From: JAIVGV01 sp035295985
GTDB taxonomy: Bacteria; Acidobacteriota; Blastocatellia; Pyrinomonadales; Pyrinomonadaceae
Direction: 5' to 3'
Assembly: GCA_035295985.1 (NCBI GenBank)
Contig: DATHBT010000370.1
Coordinates: forward strand, 1-39,990
Length of the DNA stretch: 39,990 bases
Part shown: positions 18,058-25,664 of the stretch, one piece after another
How the letters are laid out: every line of letters starts with the position of its first letter
Numbering within the stretch: position 1 is the stretch's first letter
Position numbers and translations under genes: made by a program
The notes under the pieces: generated by a model
Told to the model about the DNA's origin: nothing
What the model saw: only the letters and a program-made list of their open reading frames with translations
Database searches by the model: none

Positions 18058-18150
18058 AGAAGGCAGTAGGCGGAAGGCGGTAGGCAGTCAGGAACAGAGC
18101 TTGAGCGTGCCCTGTCTTGACTGCCTACCGCCTTCCGCCTACTGCCTTCT
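18058..18150. repeat. Heptamer-based inverted repeat A (33-bp perfect arms)
   Basis: Arms 18058-18090 and 18118-18150 are exact reverse complements separated by 27 bp. Each arm is made of in-phase 7-mers such as GGCAGTA and GGCGGAA. It lies between convergent genes and could terminate both. The right arm overlaps the last codons of the zinc-ribbon gene and supplies its TAG stop. Confidence 0.92.
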
Positions 18151-18660
18151 GCTTTTTCGCTCGGCGGCGAGTAGTTCGGTCGTGCGGTCGGTCACGGAGG
18201 GGACAGGCTCGAAGTGAGATTCGGGCAGCAGCTTCGAGGTCGCCGCCCCGCCTTCCAGTTGCTTCTCGGCGTCGGGCGTGACACCGCGCGCGGCCAGCGA
18301 CTCGTTCAGCGTCTCGCGGTAGAAGACGAGCGCCAGCGCGGCGGCTGCGGCGAGGATGAAGGCGAGGAGGAGACCCCCTTGTAGAAATTGGCCCTTGTTG
18401 ATGATGATCTTGATGATGATCATCGCCACCAGCGAGACGACGAAGACGGACGCGGCCGTCAGGCCAATGCCGACGAGCAGCCGCTCGACGCCGCGCTTGC
18501 GTTGTAGCAGCCGCGCCACCTCCTCGGGCGTGGAGGCCGCGAGCACGCCGGCCGGCAGTTGCTCCGAGATCAGCCCCGCCAGCTTCTCCACGCTCAGCCC
18601 GCACGCGCGGCAGTATTTTTGTCCCTCCTCGGTCTTCGTCCCGCAGTTCGGGCAAAACAT
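18139..18660 (-). CDS. Zinc-ribbon membrane protein, paralogue 1
   Basis: 173 residues; GGAGGG lies four bases before the ATG. An N-terminal zinc ribbon (CPNC...YCRACG; Cys3, Cys6, Cys17, Cys20) is followed by a linker, two adjacent membrane helices (about 60-86 and 94-112) and a cytosolic tail with SVTDRTTELLAAERK. The tail and layout are shared with the gene directly upstream, so the two are tandem paralogues. Zinc ribbons of this kind are common in bacterial membrane proteins of unknown role. The final codons and the stop lie inside repeat A, so the C-terminal residues (SRRQ) are encoded by the repeat. Confidence 0.82.
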   Translation of the reverse strand: MFCPNCGTKTEEGQKYCRACGLSVEKLAGLISEQLPAGVLAASTPEEVARLLQRKRGVERLLVGIGLTAASVFVVSLVAMIIIKIIINKGQFLQGGLLLAFILAAAAALALVFYRETLNESLAARGVTPDAEKQLEGGAATSKLLPESHFEPVPSVTDRTTELLAAERKSRRQ

Positions 18661-18675
18661 TCGACCCTCCCGTAT

Positions 18676-18746
18676 GGCAGAAGGCAGAGAGCACTAAAGA
18701 CGAGTTGAACCTCACCCCGTCTCGACCGCCTTCCGCCCCCCGCCCG
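18676..18746. repeat. Heptamer repeat B, a broken relative of repeat A
   Basis: The left side has two in-phase 7-mers (GGCAGAA, GGCAGAG at 18676-18689). The right side has three (18726-18746) whose complements are AAGGCGG-like. These are the same 7-mers as in repeat A, but pairing is imperfect. It sits between the two zinc-ribbon genes and ends one base before the stop codon of the upstream one. Confidence 0.55.
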
Positions 18747-18747
18747 C

Positions 18748-19278
18748 TCACACCTCTTTCTTGATCCGTTTCCGTTCTGCGGCGAGGAGTTCGGTCGTGC
18801 GGTCGGTGACGCTCGACGCCGGCTCGAAGCTTGATTCGGGGAGCAGCTTCGAGGTCTCCGCCGCCGCTTCGAGCGCCTTCTCCGAGTCGGCGGGCACGCC
18901 GCGCGCGGACAGCGACTTCTTCAACGACTCGCGGTAGAAGGCGAGGGCCAGCGCGGCGAGGCCCGCGACGGTGAAGGCCAGGAGGACGGCGTCCTCGATG
19001 ATCCCGGCCTGCTCGACGGCCTGCCTGAAGAAGACGACCGCGACGACGGCGAGGAGGAAGCCCGCCGCGACGCCCGCGCCGATGCCGTTGAGCCAGCGCT
19101 CCACGTAGCGCTTGCGCCGGAGAAGCCGCGCAACCTCCTCGGGCGACGCGCGTTCGGGCGCGCCCGCGGGCGGCTGTTGCTCCGAGACTATCCCCGCGAC
19201 CTTGCTCAGGCCGAGGCCGCACGCGCGACAGTACCTCTGCCCCGCCTCAATCGTCTTCCCGCAGCTCGGGCAAAACAT
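18748..19278 (-). CDS. Zinc-ribbon membrane protein, paralogue 2
   Basis: 176 residues from ATG at 19278. An ATG four codons earlier exists, but this start gives the same GGAGGG-to-ATG spacing and the same MFCPxCG opening as paralogue 1. It has the four-Cys ribbon (CPSC...YCRACG), the motif SPEEVARLLRRKR, two membrane helices (about 63-83 and 92-112), and a tail with SVTDRTTELLAAERK matching paralogue 1. Despite the shared plan, the helices are diverged, which argues against a very recent duplication. Function unknown. A Zn-dependent regulatory or scaffold role at the membrane is only a guess. Confidence 0.82.
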   Translation of the reverse strand: MFCPSCGKTIEAGQRYCRACGLGLSKVAGIVSEQQPPAGAPERASPEEVARLLRRKRYVERWLNGIGAGVAAGFLLAVVAVVFFRQAVEQAGIIEDAVLLAFTVAGLAALALAFYRESLKKSLSARGVPADSEKALEAAAETSKLLPESSFEPASSVTDRTTELLAAERKRIKKEV

Positions 19279-19361
19279 GTGGCCCTCCAACTCTGCGCAG
19301 CCGGCTTAGTTTACGAGTCCGCGCGGGCCGGGGTTTCGGAGATCGGTCGGACGTAGTAACG

Positions 19362-19396
19362 GAGCGGCCGTCGCGCATGGCAGGCGACGGCCGCTC
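19362..19396. terminator. GC-rich hairpin downstream of the transglycosylase gene
   Basis: A perfect 13-bp stem (19362-19374 with 19384-19396) closes a 9-base loop, 37 bp beyond the transglycosylase stop. No clear T-run follows on the minus strand, so it may be a Rho-assisted stop or an mRNA 3'-end structure. Confidence 0.45.
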
Positions 19397-19432
19397 GGCC
19401 ACCCCGCTTTCAGGCGGGCAGAGATTCACAGC

Positions 19433-20845
19433 CTAGTTGTCGCCGCCGGGCGGCGCTGTAGCCGGTTGCGTTGCGGGCGCGGGCGACGGCGCGGGCCGCG
19501 CGTTCTGTTCGGCGCGCGGCTTGATCGGGGTGAAGGCGTTGAAGGCGTTGAGAATCTGCAAGTACATCTGCGTCTCGCGCGGGATGAGCGTGCGCCAGGC
19601 CGTGCCCCCGCGGCGTATGTAGGAGGCGAGGCGCGCGGGGTTCGAGTTGTAGCCGGCGGCGATCAGCTCGTCGCGCGAGGCCTGGCCCGCGGCGCGCGCG
19701 GCCGAGATGTCGGCGTTGAGGTTCAGGTCGCTCCAGGTGTCGCGGATGTAGAGCAGCATCGCTTCGAGCGCGTTGCCGTGGTTTCGCATCCCGGCGACGA
19801 AGTCGGGGTTCAGGCCGACGGCCGGGTAGCGCTGGCGCAGGAACGCGTAGGTCGGCGCGATCATCTGCACCATGCCGCCCGCGCCCGCGGAGGAGACCGA
19901 GTAGCGGTAAGTGTCCAACTCGTTCAGGGCGTAGAGCGCGTACACCTCTTCGAGGAGCTGTCGGCGCGGCTCGCGCAGGAAGCGCGTGTGATCTATGTGC
20001 TCGACGATGCACAGGCGCTCGGCCATGTCGAGCACCTCCGGCCCCATGTACTGGCCCTTGTCCCTGAGCCGCCTCGCCGCGAGATCGACCATCGTGCGGA
20101 CGTAAGTTTGTCCCTGCTTGACGAGGTCGGGCGTGATGAGCGCCGGGTGCGCGGAGGTGTAATAGGCCGTCTCGCGGTAGCGTCCGAACTTTTCAATCGG
20201 GTATTCGACGAGCAGCGGCGCGAACTGGCGGCCGGTGAGATCGGAGATGACGACGGCCGTGTTGACGTAGTTGGGCCGAACTATTCGGACGCGCAGCGGC
20301 GTGCCGAGCGTCGAGTAGAGCGTGACCTCGGAGTGCTGCCGCAGGAAGGTCGCTTTGGGGAGCGTGACGAGGTGGACTTTTGAATCTTCCGGGTCGAGCG
20401 CGGCGAGTGTGACGAAGGTGAGCGACGGGAGCGCCGTCGGGCTGACGCGCGTGCGCAGGGCGCGCAGGGCCTCCTCGCGGTGCTCGCGCACCTTGTTCGG
20501 CGCGATGGGCTTCGCCGGCTGCAACGCGAGGAAGGGCGCAGGCGTGGCGGTCGGCACGACGACCGGCGCGGCGGGAGTCTGCGCGGGCGCGTCGTCCGTC
20601 GGCTGCGACTGCGAGGGCGCGGGGTTCGCCGCGGGCATCGGCGGCTGGGCCTGCGGCGCGGGGGTTGGGGCGGGCTGTTGCCGCGCGGGGACGGGCTGCG
20701 GCGCGGGCGTCGTCGCCGGCTGCGCCGGCTGTTGCGACGGCGCGGCTGTCGGGACGGTGCGCGGGCGCGTGTCGGACGACTGGGCGGCCTGCGCCCCCGC
20801 GGCGGGGGCGCACAACAACAGCAACAGGACTGCGCTTGTTCTCAT
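19433..20845 (-). CDS. Exported lytic transglycosylase (SLT/GH23-like)
   Basis: 470 residues: a signal peptide (about 1-20), then roughly 90 residues of Pro/Ala/Gln-rich linker, a middle domain of unknown type (about 110-290) and an SLT-like domain (about 290-440). The motif NELDTYRYSVSSAGAGGMVQ matches the GH23 arrangement, with Glu at the catalytic position 12 residues before the GAxG turn. The closing segment AAGYNSNPARLASYIRRGG is also typical. The enzyme should cleave peptidoglycan between MurNAc and GlcNAc with 1,6-anhydro product. The C-terminus has a second Pro/Ala-rich stretch. It starts about 110 bp downstream of the 479-residue unknown gene, in the same direction. Confidence 0.85.
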   Translation of the reverse strand: MRTSAVLLLLLCAPAAGAQAAQSSDTRPRTVPTAAPSQQPAQPATTPAPQPVPARQQPAPTPAPQAQPPMPAANPAPSQSQPTDDAPAQTPAAPVVVPTATPAPFLALQPAKPIAPNKVREHREEALRALRTRVSPTALPSLTFVTLAALDPEDSKVHLVTLPKATFLRQHSEVTLYSTLGTPLRVRIVRPNYVNTAVVISDLTGRQFAPLLVEYPIEKFGRYRETAYYTSAHPALITPDLVKQGQTYVRTMVDLAARRLRDKGQYMGPEVLDMAERLCIVEHIDHTRFLREPRRQLLEEVYALYALNELDTYRYSVSSAGAGGMVQMIAPTYAFLRQRYPAVGLNPDFVAGMRNHGNALEAMLLYIRDTWSDLNLNADISAARAAGQASRDELIAAGYNSNPARLASYIRRGGTAWRTLIPRETQMYLQILNAFNAFTPIKPRAEQNARPAPSPAPATQPATAPPGGDN

Positions 20846-20958
20846 CTTCCGAAATCCTTCTTACGGCAAGGTGGGAGGGGAGCCGCAGCCTTAAGATTCT
20901 TACGCGAGGGCCGAGGTTGTCAACGGTTGTCAACGCCCCTTCGGCGCGGGGGGCGTTC

Positions 20959-22398
20959 TTAAACTTCCGCGAGGCTCCCGGCGACTGCGGACGCGGCCGA
21001 GGCGGCCATGTCCCGCAGCGCGCCGGCCGCGCGCATCATGCGGAAGCGCGCGGCGAGCATGAAGCCCACGTCCATGCCGAGCGTCGTGTCGAGTTGCCAC
21101 AGCTCCGCGGAGAGTGAGCGCGTCGAGGCGCGCTCCAAGGCGGGCTGTAGCTCCGAGGCCAGCGACTCCATCCCCTCGACGAGGATCAGCTCAAGCTCGC
21201 GGCCCGCCTGCGTGCGGCGTCGCGCGAACTCGCGCAGGCGCTGCCGCGCGTCGTCCTGAATCTTCGCGGTCGAGACGACGACGAGGTGAGCCGCCTCCGC
21301 GTGCGCCAGCTCTTCCAGAGCGCGGCGCGCGTTCGCGCCCGCCCAGTCGCCGTCGCGGGCGAGCAGGAAAAACGCCTCGCCCGCGACGTTCGCCATCATC
21401 TGCACGTCGCCCTCGGCCGTCGTCTGCCGCGCGGCGATCTGCGCGTCGGGAACGCCGAGCTTCGTGAGCACGGTGCGCAGGTGCGTCGTCAGCCACGAGG
21501 CGTCTTGCAGGAGCGTGGCGACGAGCGACGTGGGCACGATGATCTCTTCGGCCCGCTCGTCGGCGATTGACGCGCCGCACTCGGAGCAGATCGCGCCGAC
21601 GAGCACGGAGAGCGCGTCGGGCGAAGGCAGCCGGAAGAGCGCGCGGCCGTCCTTGCGGCAGCTCACAAGAATCTCGCGGCGGATCAAACCTGACTCGGAA
21701 AACTTGCCGAGCAGCGATTCGGGGACGGCGTCCGCCTCGCCGCCGGTCGGAATCGCGGCCCCGCGACCCTCCTGGTGCGCCTCGTGGAGGCGGCGCAGAG
21801 CGCGCCGCGCCTCGCCGTCTTCGAGCAGGCCGGAGCTGCGCAGCCACCCTTCGACCATCTCGCCGCGCGACGCGAAGAGCGGGGCCTCGTCCTGCGCGGC
21901 GGCGAAGCGGCGGAAGCCCTCCGGCACGCGCGGCTCCGCGTCTTCCCACTCGAACAGACGGCCGCCCGCGCCGTTCTCGCCCTCGCCTTCGGCGCGCACG
22001 AGGCCGCCGCGCGACTCCGCGAGCGCGTCGCTCACGCTGCGGCAGAAGGCTTCGAGCTTTTCCCGCGCGGCGGAGGTGTCGGGTTCATAGACGATCCCTG
22101 CTCGCAAGGCCCGCTGTTCGCCCTCGCCGTCCGTGAAGATCAGAAAGTGCGCGTGGTCGTCCGCGCAGAAGAGTTCGCCGCGCACGTAAGGCGTGTCGCC
22201 CTCTATCTCGGTGCGCGCCGCGACCGCGCTCTCCATGTCGTGCGCGCGGTTCGCGCCCTCAAGCGCCAGCTCGTACAGGTGCAGCCGGGCCGAGCGGACG
22301 AGCGGCACGAGGCCCCGACCCTGCAACTTCTCCAACAGCAGCGTCCGCGTCGCGCCGTCAACGTGCTGGTTCAGCGTCCTCGTTTCGACGAATAACAT
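20959..22398 (-). CDS. Uncharacterised 479-residue cytosolic protein with a CxxC pair
   Basis: Start ATG 22398 with GGAG nine bases upstream. No signal or membrane segment. The protein is acidic, with an N-terminal alpha/beta region (ARLHLYELALEGANRAHD, YVRGELFCADDHAHFLIFTD) and a single CSEC pair (Cys271, Cys274) that could be half a metal site. A C-terminal part has a predicted beta-alpha pattern (AHLVVVSTAKIQDDARQRL, ELELILVEGMESL). I do not recognise a family. It is divergent from the NlpC gene across a 362-bp spacer and followed by the lytic transglycosylase. Codon use and GC match its neighbours, so it looks native rather than recently acquired. Confidence 0.75.
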   Translation of the reverse strand: MLFVETRTLNQHVDGATRTLLLEKLQGRGLVPLVRSARLHLYELALEGANRAHDMESAVAARTEIEGDTPYVRGELFCADDHAHFLIFTDGEGEQRALRAGIVYEPDTSAAREKLEAFCRSVSDALAESRGGLVRAEGEGENGAGGRLFEWEDAEPRVPEGFRRFAAAQDEAPLFASRGEMVEGWLRSSGLLEDGEARRALRRLHEAHQEGRGAAIPTGGEADAVPESLLGKFSESGLIRREILVSCRKDGRALFRLPSPDALSVLVGAICSECGASIADERAEEIIVPTSLVATLLQDASWLTTHLRTVLTKLGVPDAQIAARQTTAEGDVQMMANVAGEAFFLLARDGDWAGANARRALEELAHAEAAHLVVVSTAKIQDDARQRLREFARRRTQAGRELELILVEGMESLASELQPALERASTRSLSAELWQLDTTLGMDVGFMLAARFRMMRAAGALRDMAASAASAVAGSLAEV

Positions 22399-22760
22399 GA
22401 ATGAAAACTCCTCGCTTCACGCGGGCGAATCCTATCACGGGCAACCAGGGCGCGTGGAAAAATTTCTTAGCCTTTCCAACCGATATCGGGCAGTAATACC
22501 CCCACATTCCGTCCGCGGGCGTACTAACTCTTCACACATCGGTCAGGATGAACCGATTCGCGCACCCTATTGTGGTTCTTTTCCGTTCGGACGAATTTAA
22601 GTGCACGCGCCCTGTCACAAAACAGTCACATTGCCGCTTGTTCAGTCCTATGCCGAGTCTGTAAGATGCTTTTGCTGCACAAATTGCAGCTACCCTCACT
22701 TCCGGTAATACCCCTAAAGCAGTACGACAGTTTGGAAGAAGGAGCAGACGTTCCCCGTCT
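22399..22760. other. Divergent spacer between the 479-residue unknown and the NlpC gene
   Basis: 362 bp, visibly lower in GC than its surroundings. It must hold promoters for both flanking genes, but none stands out. A weak candidate for the NlpC gene is TTGTTC followed after 18 bp by TAAGAT (about 22637-22666). Two similar short stretches, GTAATACCCCCA and GTAATACCCCTA (about 22491 and 22706), could be a repeated protein site. No RNA gene or further coding frame is supported. Confidence 0.4.
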
Positions 22761-23390
22761 ATGTTTGTGCAGAAAAGTTTCCCCCTCGCGCTGGCCGTGT
22801 GCTTCGCACTCGTGCTAACGACCGCGACCGCTGCCAACGCGCAGACAGACCCCGCCCGCCCGCGCCAGGTCACACAGACAGTCCAGCCCGACGGCACAGC
22901 CCGGCTTGAGACTGACGTCTACCTCGTCTCCGAGGCCGCCTCGCCCAGCGTCGAGATCGCGAAGCCTTTGGCGAAGCCGCTGACGACGACCGTCGCGCCG
23001 CGGCCCTTCCGCCTGAACCACCTGCTGATGACGGCCATCGAGGATCGCCTCGGCGCGCCCTACGTCCTCGGAACCGAGGGGCCGTACCGCTTCGACTGCT
23101 CCGGCTTCGTCTGGAGCGTCTTCCAGGAGGCCGGCGTCCACTTCGAGCGCACCAGCGCGCGCCACTTCTGGTCGCAGTTCCAGCCCGCCGAGGGCGACGA
23201 CCGCTACCAGTTCGGCACGCTCGTCTTCTTCAACAACCTCGGCCACGTCGGCATCGTCGCCGACGAGAACGGCTTCTATCACGCCTCGTCGAGCAAGGGC
23301 GTCACCTACTCGACCTTCGACGGCTACTGGGGCAAGCGCATCACCGGCTTCCGCCGCATACCCGTCCCCCCGACCCTCACGGCCGAGTAG
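22761..23390 (+). CDS. Exported NlpC/P60 family peptidoglycan hydrolase
   Basis: 209 residues; GAAGGAG lies upstream of the ATG. A signal peptide (about 1-28, ending TAANAQ) and a short linker precede an NlpC/P60 domain (about 85-205). The catalytic Cys113 is in FDCSGFVWSVF, His162 in GHVGIVAD and the third polar residue His174 in FYHAS, all at the family spacing. These enzymes cut the D-gamma-Glu-to-diamino-acid bond of stem peptides. No SH3 or LysM cell-wall-binding domain is present. The gene stands alone between a promoter-bearing spacer and a strong terminator. Confidence 0.9.
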   Translation: MFVQKSFPLALAVCFALVLTTATAANAQTDPARPRQVTQTVQPDGTARLETDVYLVSEAASPSVEIAKPLAKPLTTTVAPRPFRLNHLLMTAIEDRLGAPYVLGTEGPYRFDCSGFVWSVFQEAGVHFERTSARHFWSQFQPAEGDDRYQFGTLVFFNNLGHVGIVADENGFYHASSSKGVTYSTFDGYWGKRITGFRRIPVPPTLTAE

Positions 23391-23417
23391 TACGACCGGG
23401 ACGCCGAAAGAAAACGA

Positions 23418-23460
23418 GGGCCGCCGCTCAACCGAATTGAGCGGCGGCCCCACACTTTTT
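23418..23460. terminator. Strong bidirectional intrinsic terminator after the NlpC gene
   Basis: A perfect 14-bp GC-rich stem (23418-23431 with 23437-23450) has a 5-base loop. On the plus strand CACACTTTTT follows. On the minus strand the complement of AAAGAAAACGA gives a T-rich tail. It separates convergent genes ending at 23390 and 23532. Confidence 0.88.
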
Positions 23461-23531
23461 CGGACGCCTGGTCTTCCTGCGGCCGGCGCTTCGGCCGACC
23501 CGGTTAACGCGCGCCCACTCTCAATCGCGGC

Positions 23532-23753
23532 TCACTTGAACTTGCCGGCGACGAAGCCCGCGCGCTGTTCGTGCTCGCGCGACTCCCAGACGCAGATGAT
23601 CTTCTCGACCGCCACGTAGCACAACTGCTCTTCCTCGTCCTTCAGGTAGAGCACGTCGCCCTCCAACTGCAAGACCTCGCCCCGCAGCGACGCCCCGCCG
23701 CCGCAGTAAACGTCCAGCCTGCGCCCGATCATCTTTGACAATAGTTCCCGCAT
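23532..23753 (-). CDS. Small Sm-like beta-barrel protein of unknown function
   Basis: 73 residues from ATG 23753; a GTG one codon earlier is possible, but AGAGGTGA is better spaced for the ATG. The short helix RELLSKMIGRRL followed by five predicted strands (DVYCGGG, LRGEVLQLEGD, VLYLKDE, LCYVAVEKIICVWE) resembles an Sm/Hfq-like barrel, as in several archaeal and bacterial small hypothetical proteins. RNA binding is a guess. It is the last gene of a minus-strand series and reads into the bidirectional terminator. Confidence 0.72.
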   Translation of the reverse strand: MRELLSKMIGRRLDVYCGGGASLRGEVLQLEGDVLYLKDEEEQLCYVAVEKIICVWESREHEQRAGFVAGKFK

Positions 23754-23774
23754 CACTCACCTCTCACAAAAGAC

Positions 23775-23861
23775 AGAATCCAGAAGCCAGAAGTCGGGGG
23801 TGGGAATAAAGAGGGGCCTCGGCCATTCATTCGGGATTCTGGATCCTGACTCCCGACTTCT
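23775..23861. repeat. Heptamer-based inverted repeat C
   Basis: In-phase 7-mers AGAATCC, AGAAGCC and AGAAGTC (23775-23795) face an imperfect complementary array at 23834-23861. The right end lies about 15 bp from the stop codon of the YkgJ-type gene, and further 7-mers continue up to it. Confidence 0.8.
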
Positions 23862-23876
23862 TCCTCTTATCCCTCA

Positions 23877-24356
23877 TCACTTCTTTTTCTCCGGCGTCCA
23901 CTCCCAGACGCGCTCGCCCGAGCTGCGATCCGCGTTCTCGACCTTCTTCGTCTGGCGGAAGGTGATCTGCACGAGCGGCAGGGTGTTGTCGTCCGCCTGC
24001 TGCCGACGCTCGAACTGGATCAGATCGTAATAGACGCACCGCGCGCGGTCGGGGTACTCGCGGCAGACGTTCGGCCGCGAAAGGTAGATCGTGCAGTTGC
24101 GCTTGACGGGATCGAGGAACTGGCACGACTCGCCGAGCACGGGGTCGGGCGTGCGCTTGAGCACCCGCTCCTTCTCCCAATTCGTCGTGTAGCGCCGGTA
24201 GGCCGTCTCGTAGGAGACGCCGAAGTGCTTCGCCAGCCGGTTGATGTCGCGCTTCGTCACCTGCACGCGCTCGTAGATGGCGCAGCAGTAGCCGGGGCAC
24301 TTCGCGCAGTCGAAATAGACCCGCGGCTGATCGTCGGTGACGGTCTGTTTCGCCAT
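23877..24356 (-). CDS. YkgJ-type cysteine-cluster protein
   Basis: 159 residues from ATG 24356; two further start codons lie just upstream, but MAKQ is favoured. The N-terminal cluster FDCAKCPGYCC (Cys17, Cys20, Cys24, Cys25) and a later set (GESCQFL, RNCTIY, NVCREYPDRARC) form the CxxCxxxCC plus CxxxP pattern of PF03692, a family thought to hold a zinc or iron-sulfur centre. Members are uncharacterised; some are linked to flagellar or redox functions. Repeat arrays flank it on both sides: C after its stop and D just before its start, nine bases from the ATG. D therefore falls in its leader if it is co-transcribed with the upstream gene. Confidence 0.85.
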   Translation of the reverse strand: MAKQTVTDDQPRVYFDCAKCPGYCCAIYERVQVTKRDINRLAKHFGVSYETAYRRYTTNWEKERVLKRTPDPVLGESCQFLDPVKRNCTIYLSRPNVCREYPDRARCVYYDLIQFERRQQADDNTLPLVQITFRQTKKVENADRSSGERVWEWTPEKKK

Positions 24357-24364
24357 AACCACTC

Positions 24365-24467
24365 AAGTGATGAGTGATGAGTAATGAGTGGGAAGAAGCT
24401 GTTAGCCGTTAGCCGTTAGCCGGAAAGTTGTCTTAACTCATCACTCATTACTCATCACTCATCACTT
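24365..24467. repeat. Heptamer-based inverted repeat D (26-bp perfect arms with a second array in the loop)
   Basis: Arms 24365-24390 and 24442-24467 are exact reverse complements built from AGTGATG-type 7-mers. The 51-bp loop contains a different array, GTTAGCC three times (24401-24421). The right arm touches the stop codon of the deoxyhypusine-synthase-like gene at 24468. Confidence 0.92.
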
Positions 24468-25604
24468 TTATCGCCTTTCAGATTTCTCGTACTCCGCGAG
24501 CAGCAAATTCATCAGCTCGTCGCGGCGGTCGTAGAGCCGCTTGAGTTCGCGCGGCTCGTGGCGCGCGAGCGCGTAGGCGGTCAGGAGCGGGAGCGCGACG
24601 GTCGAGTCCACGTAGCAGACGACGGCGTCGGGCAGCCGGTCTGGATCGACCTTGCCCCAGGAGACCGCCTCGCCGGGCGTTGCGCCCGAAAGTCCGCCGG
24701 TGTCGGGGCGCGCGTCCGTCACCTGCAAAAAGTAATCGTGGCCGCGCTCGTCTATGCCGAGCACTTCCTGAATCTGCGGCTCGGTCTGGAGCATGAAGTT
24801 TTTCGGACTGCCGCCGCCGAGGATAAAGACGGCCGACTTGCCGCCGTGCTTCTTGCCGCGATCACCTCTCCCATGAATCGCGCCTCGCTTGGCCGCGAGG
24901 ACGATTGATGCGGTCTCGTTCACGTCGAGCGACGGGTCGAAGGCGAGCTTGTTGCCCTGGATGGCCTTCGCCGCGACGTTCATGCCGATTGACGAGTCGC
25001 CCGGGCTGGAAGTGTAAACCGGCACGCCGAACTCGTAGGCCGCCGCCAGCAGCGACTTGTTCTCAAGCCCGAGCGTGCGCTCGCGCTCGCGCACGTATTT
25101 GCCGCACAGGTAATGAAACTCGGCCGTGGACATCGGCCGCTGGAACTCGTCGCCTTCGATCAGGCGGCGGAAGAAGGCGTCCGTGTCGAGCAGCACCGAG
25201 TAGTCGAAGAAGATGTCGTAGATGCGGACGACCTCCTCCTCGCGCAAGACCACGTCTGAGATTTGCGCGCTGCCCTGGTGGAGCGAGAGGCCGATGCCGA
25301 AGTGCGCGTCGTGGTAAAGGTTCGCGCCCGTCGTGATGATCCAGTCCACGAAGCCGGCGCGCAGGAGCGGGATGAGCGCGGAGATTCCGAGTCCGGCCGG
25401 AGTTAGCGCGCCCGTGATCGAGAGGCCGACCGTCACGTCCGGCTCAAGCATCTTCCTGGTGAAGAGCTGGCACGCTTCGCGCAGACGCCCCGCGTTGTAG
25501 GCGAGGAACGTCTCGTCGATCAACTCCGCGACCGCTTCGCCCCCCGTGATCGCCCGCGGGTCGATGCGCCGGCCCGACAGGAACTTGCTCCGCTTCTTCG
25601 GCAT
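24468..25604 (-). CDS. Deoxyhypusine-synthase-like protein
   Basis: 378 residues, close to the eukaryotic and archaeal enzyme length. The DHS fold is clear: LSITGALTPAGLG, TTGANLYHD, GVPVYTSSPGDSSIGMN, ILGGGSPKNFMLQTEP and DARPDTGGLSGATPGEA. The loop SWGKV carries Lys318 at the position of the catalytic lysine that forms the enzyme-substrate intermediate. Bacteria lack eIF5A-type hypusination, so the bacterial branch is thought to transfer the aminobutyl group of spermidine to another acceptor (homospermidine-synthase-like) or to have an unknown role. No elongation-factor target or polyamine gene is adjacent. It is downstream of the CBS/CorC gene in the same direction. Confidence 0.88.
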   Translation of the reverse strand: MPKKRSKFLSGRRIDPRAITGGEAVAELIDETFLAYNAGRLREACQLFTRKMLEPDVTVGLSITGALTPAGLGISALIPLLRAGFVDWIITTGANLYHDAHFGIGLSLHQGSAQISDVVLREEEVVRIYDIFFDYSVLLDTDAFFRRLIEGDEFQRPMSTAEFHYLCGKYVRERERTLGLENKSLLAAAYEFGVPVYTSSPGDSSIGMNVAAKAIQGNKLAFDPSLDVNETASIVLAAKRGAIHGRGDRGKKHGGKSAVFILGGGSPKNFMLQTEPQIQEVLGIDERGHDYFLQVTDARPDTGGLSGATPGEAVSWGKVDPDRLPDAVVCYVDSTVALPLLTAYALARHEPRELKRLYDRRDELMNLLLAEYEKSERR

Positions 25605-25620
25605 GAAGGCTACTATAAAC

Positions 25621-25641
25621 GATGAATGAGGAATGATGAAC
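25621..25641. repeat. Heptamer array I between the CBS/CorC and DHS-like genes
   Basis: Three in-phase 7-mers, GATGAAT, GAGGAAT and GATGAAC, lie in the 60-bp spacer, 23 bp beyond the CBS/CorC stop. No complementary arm is seen, so this would be a half element. Confidence 0.55.
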
Positions 25642-25664
25642 TGAATACTTTTCTGCCGCCCGCC

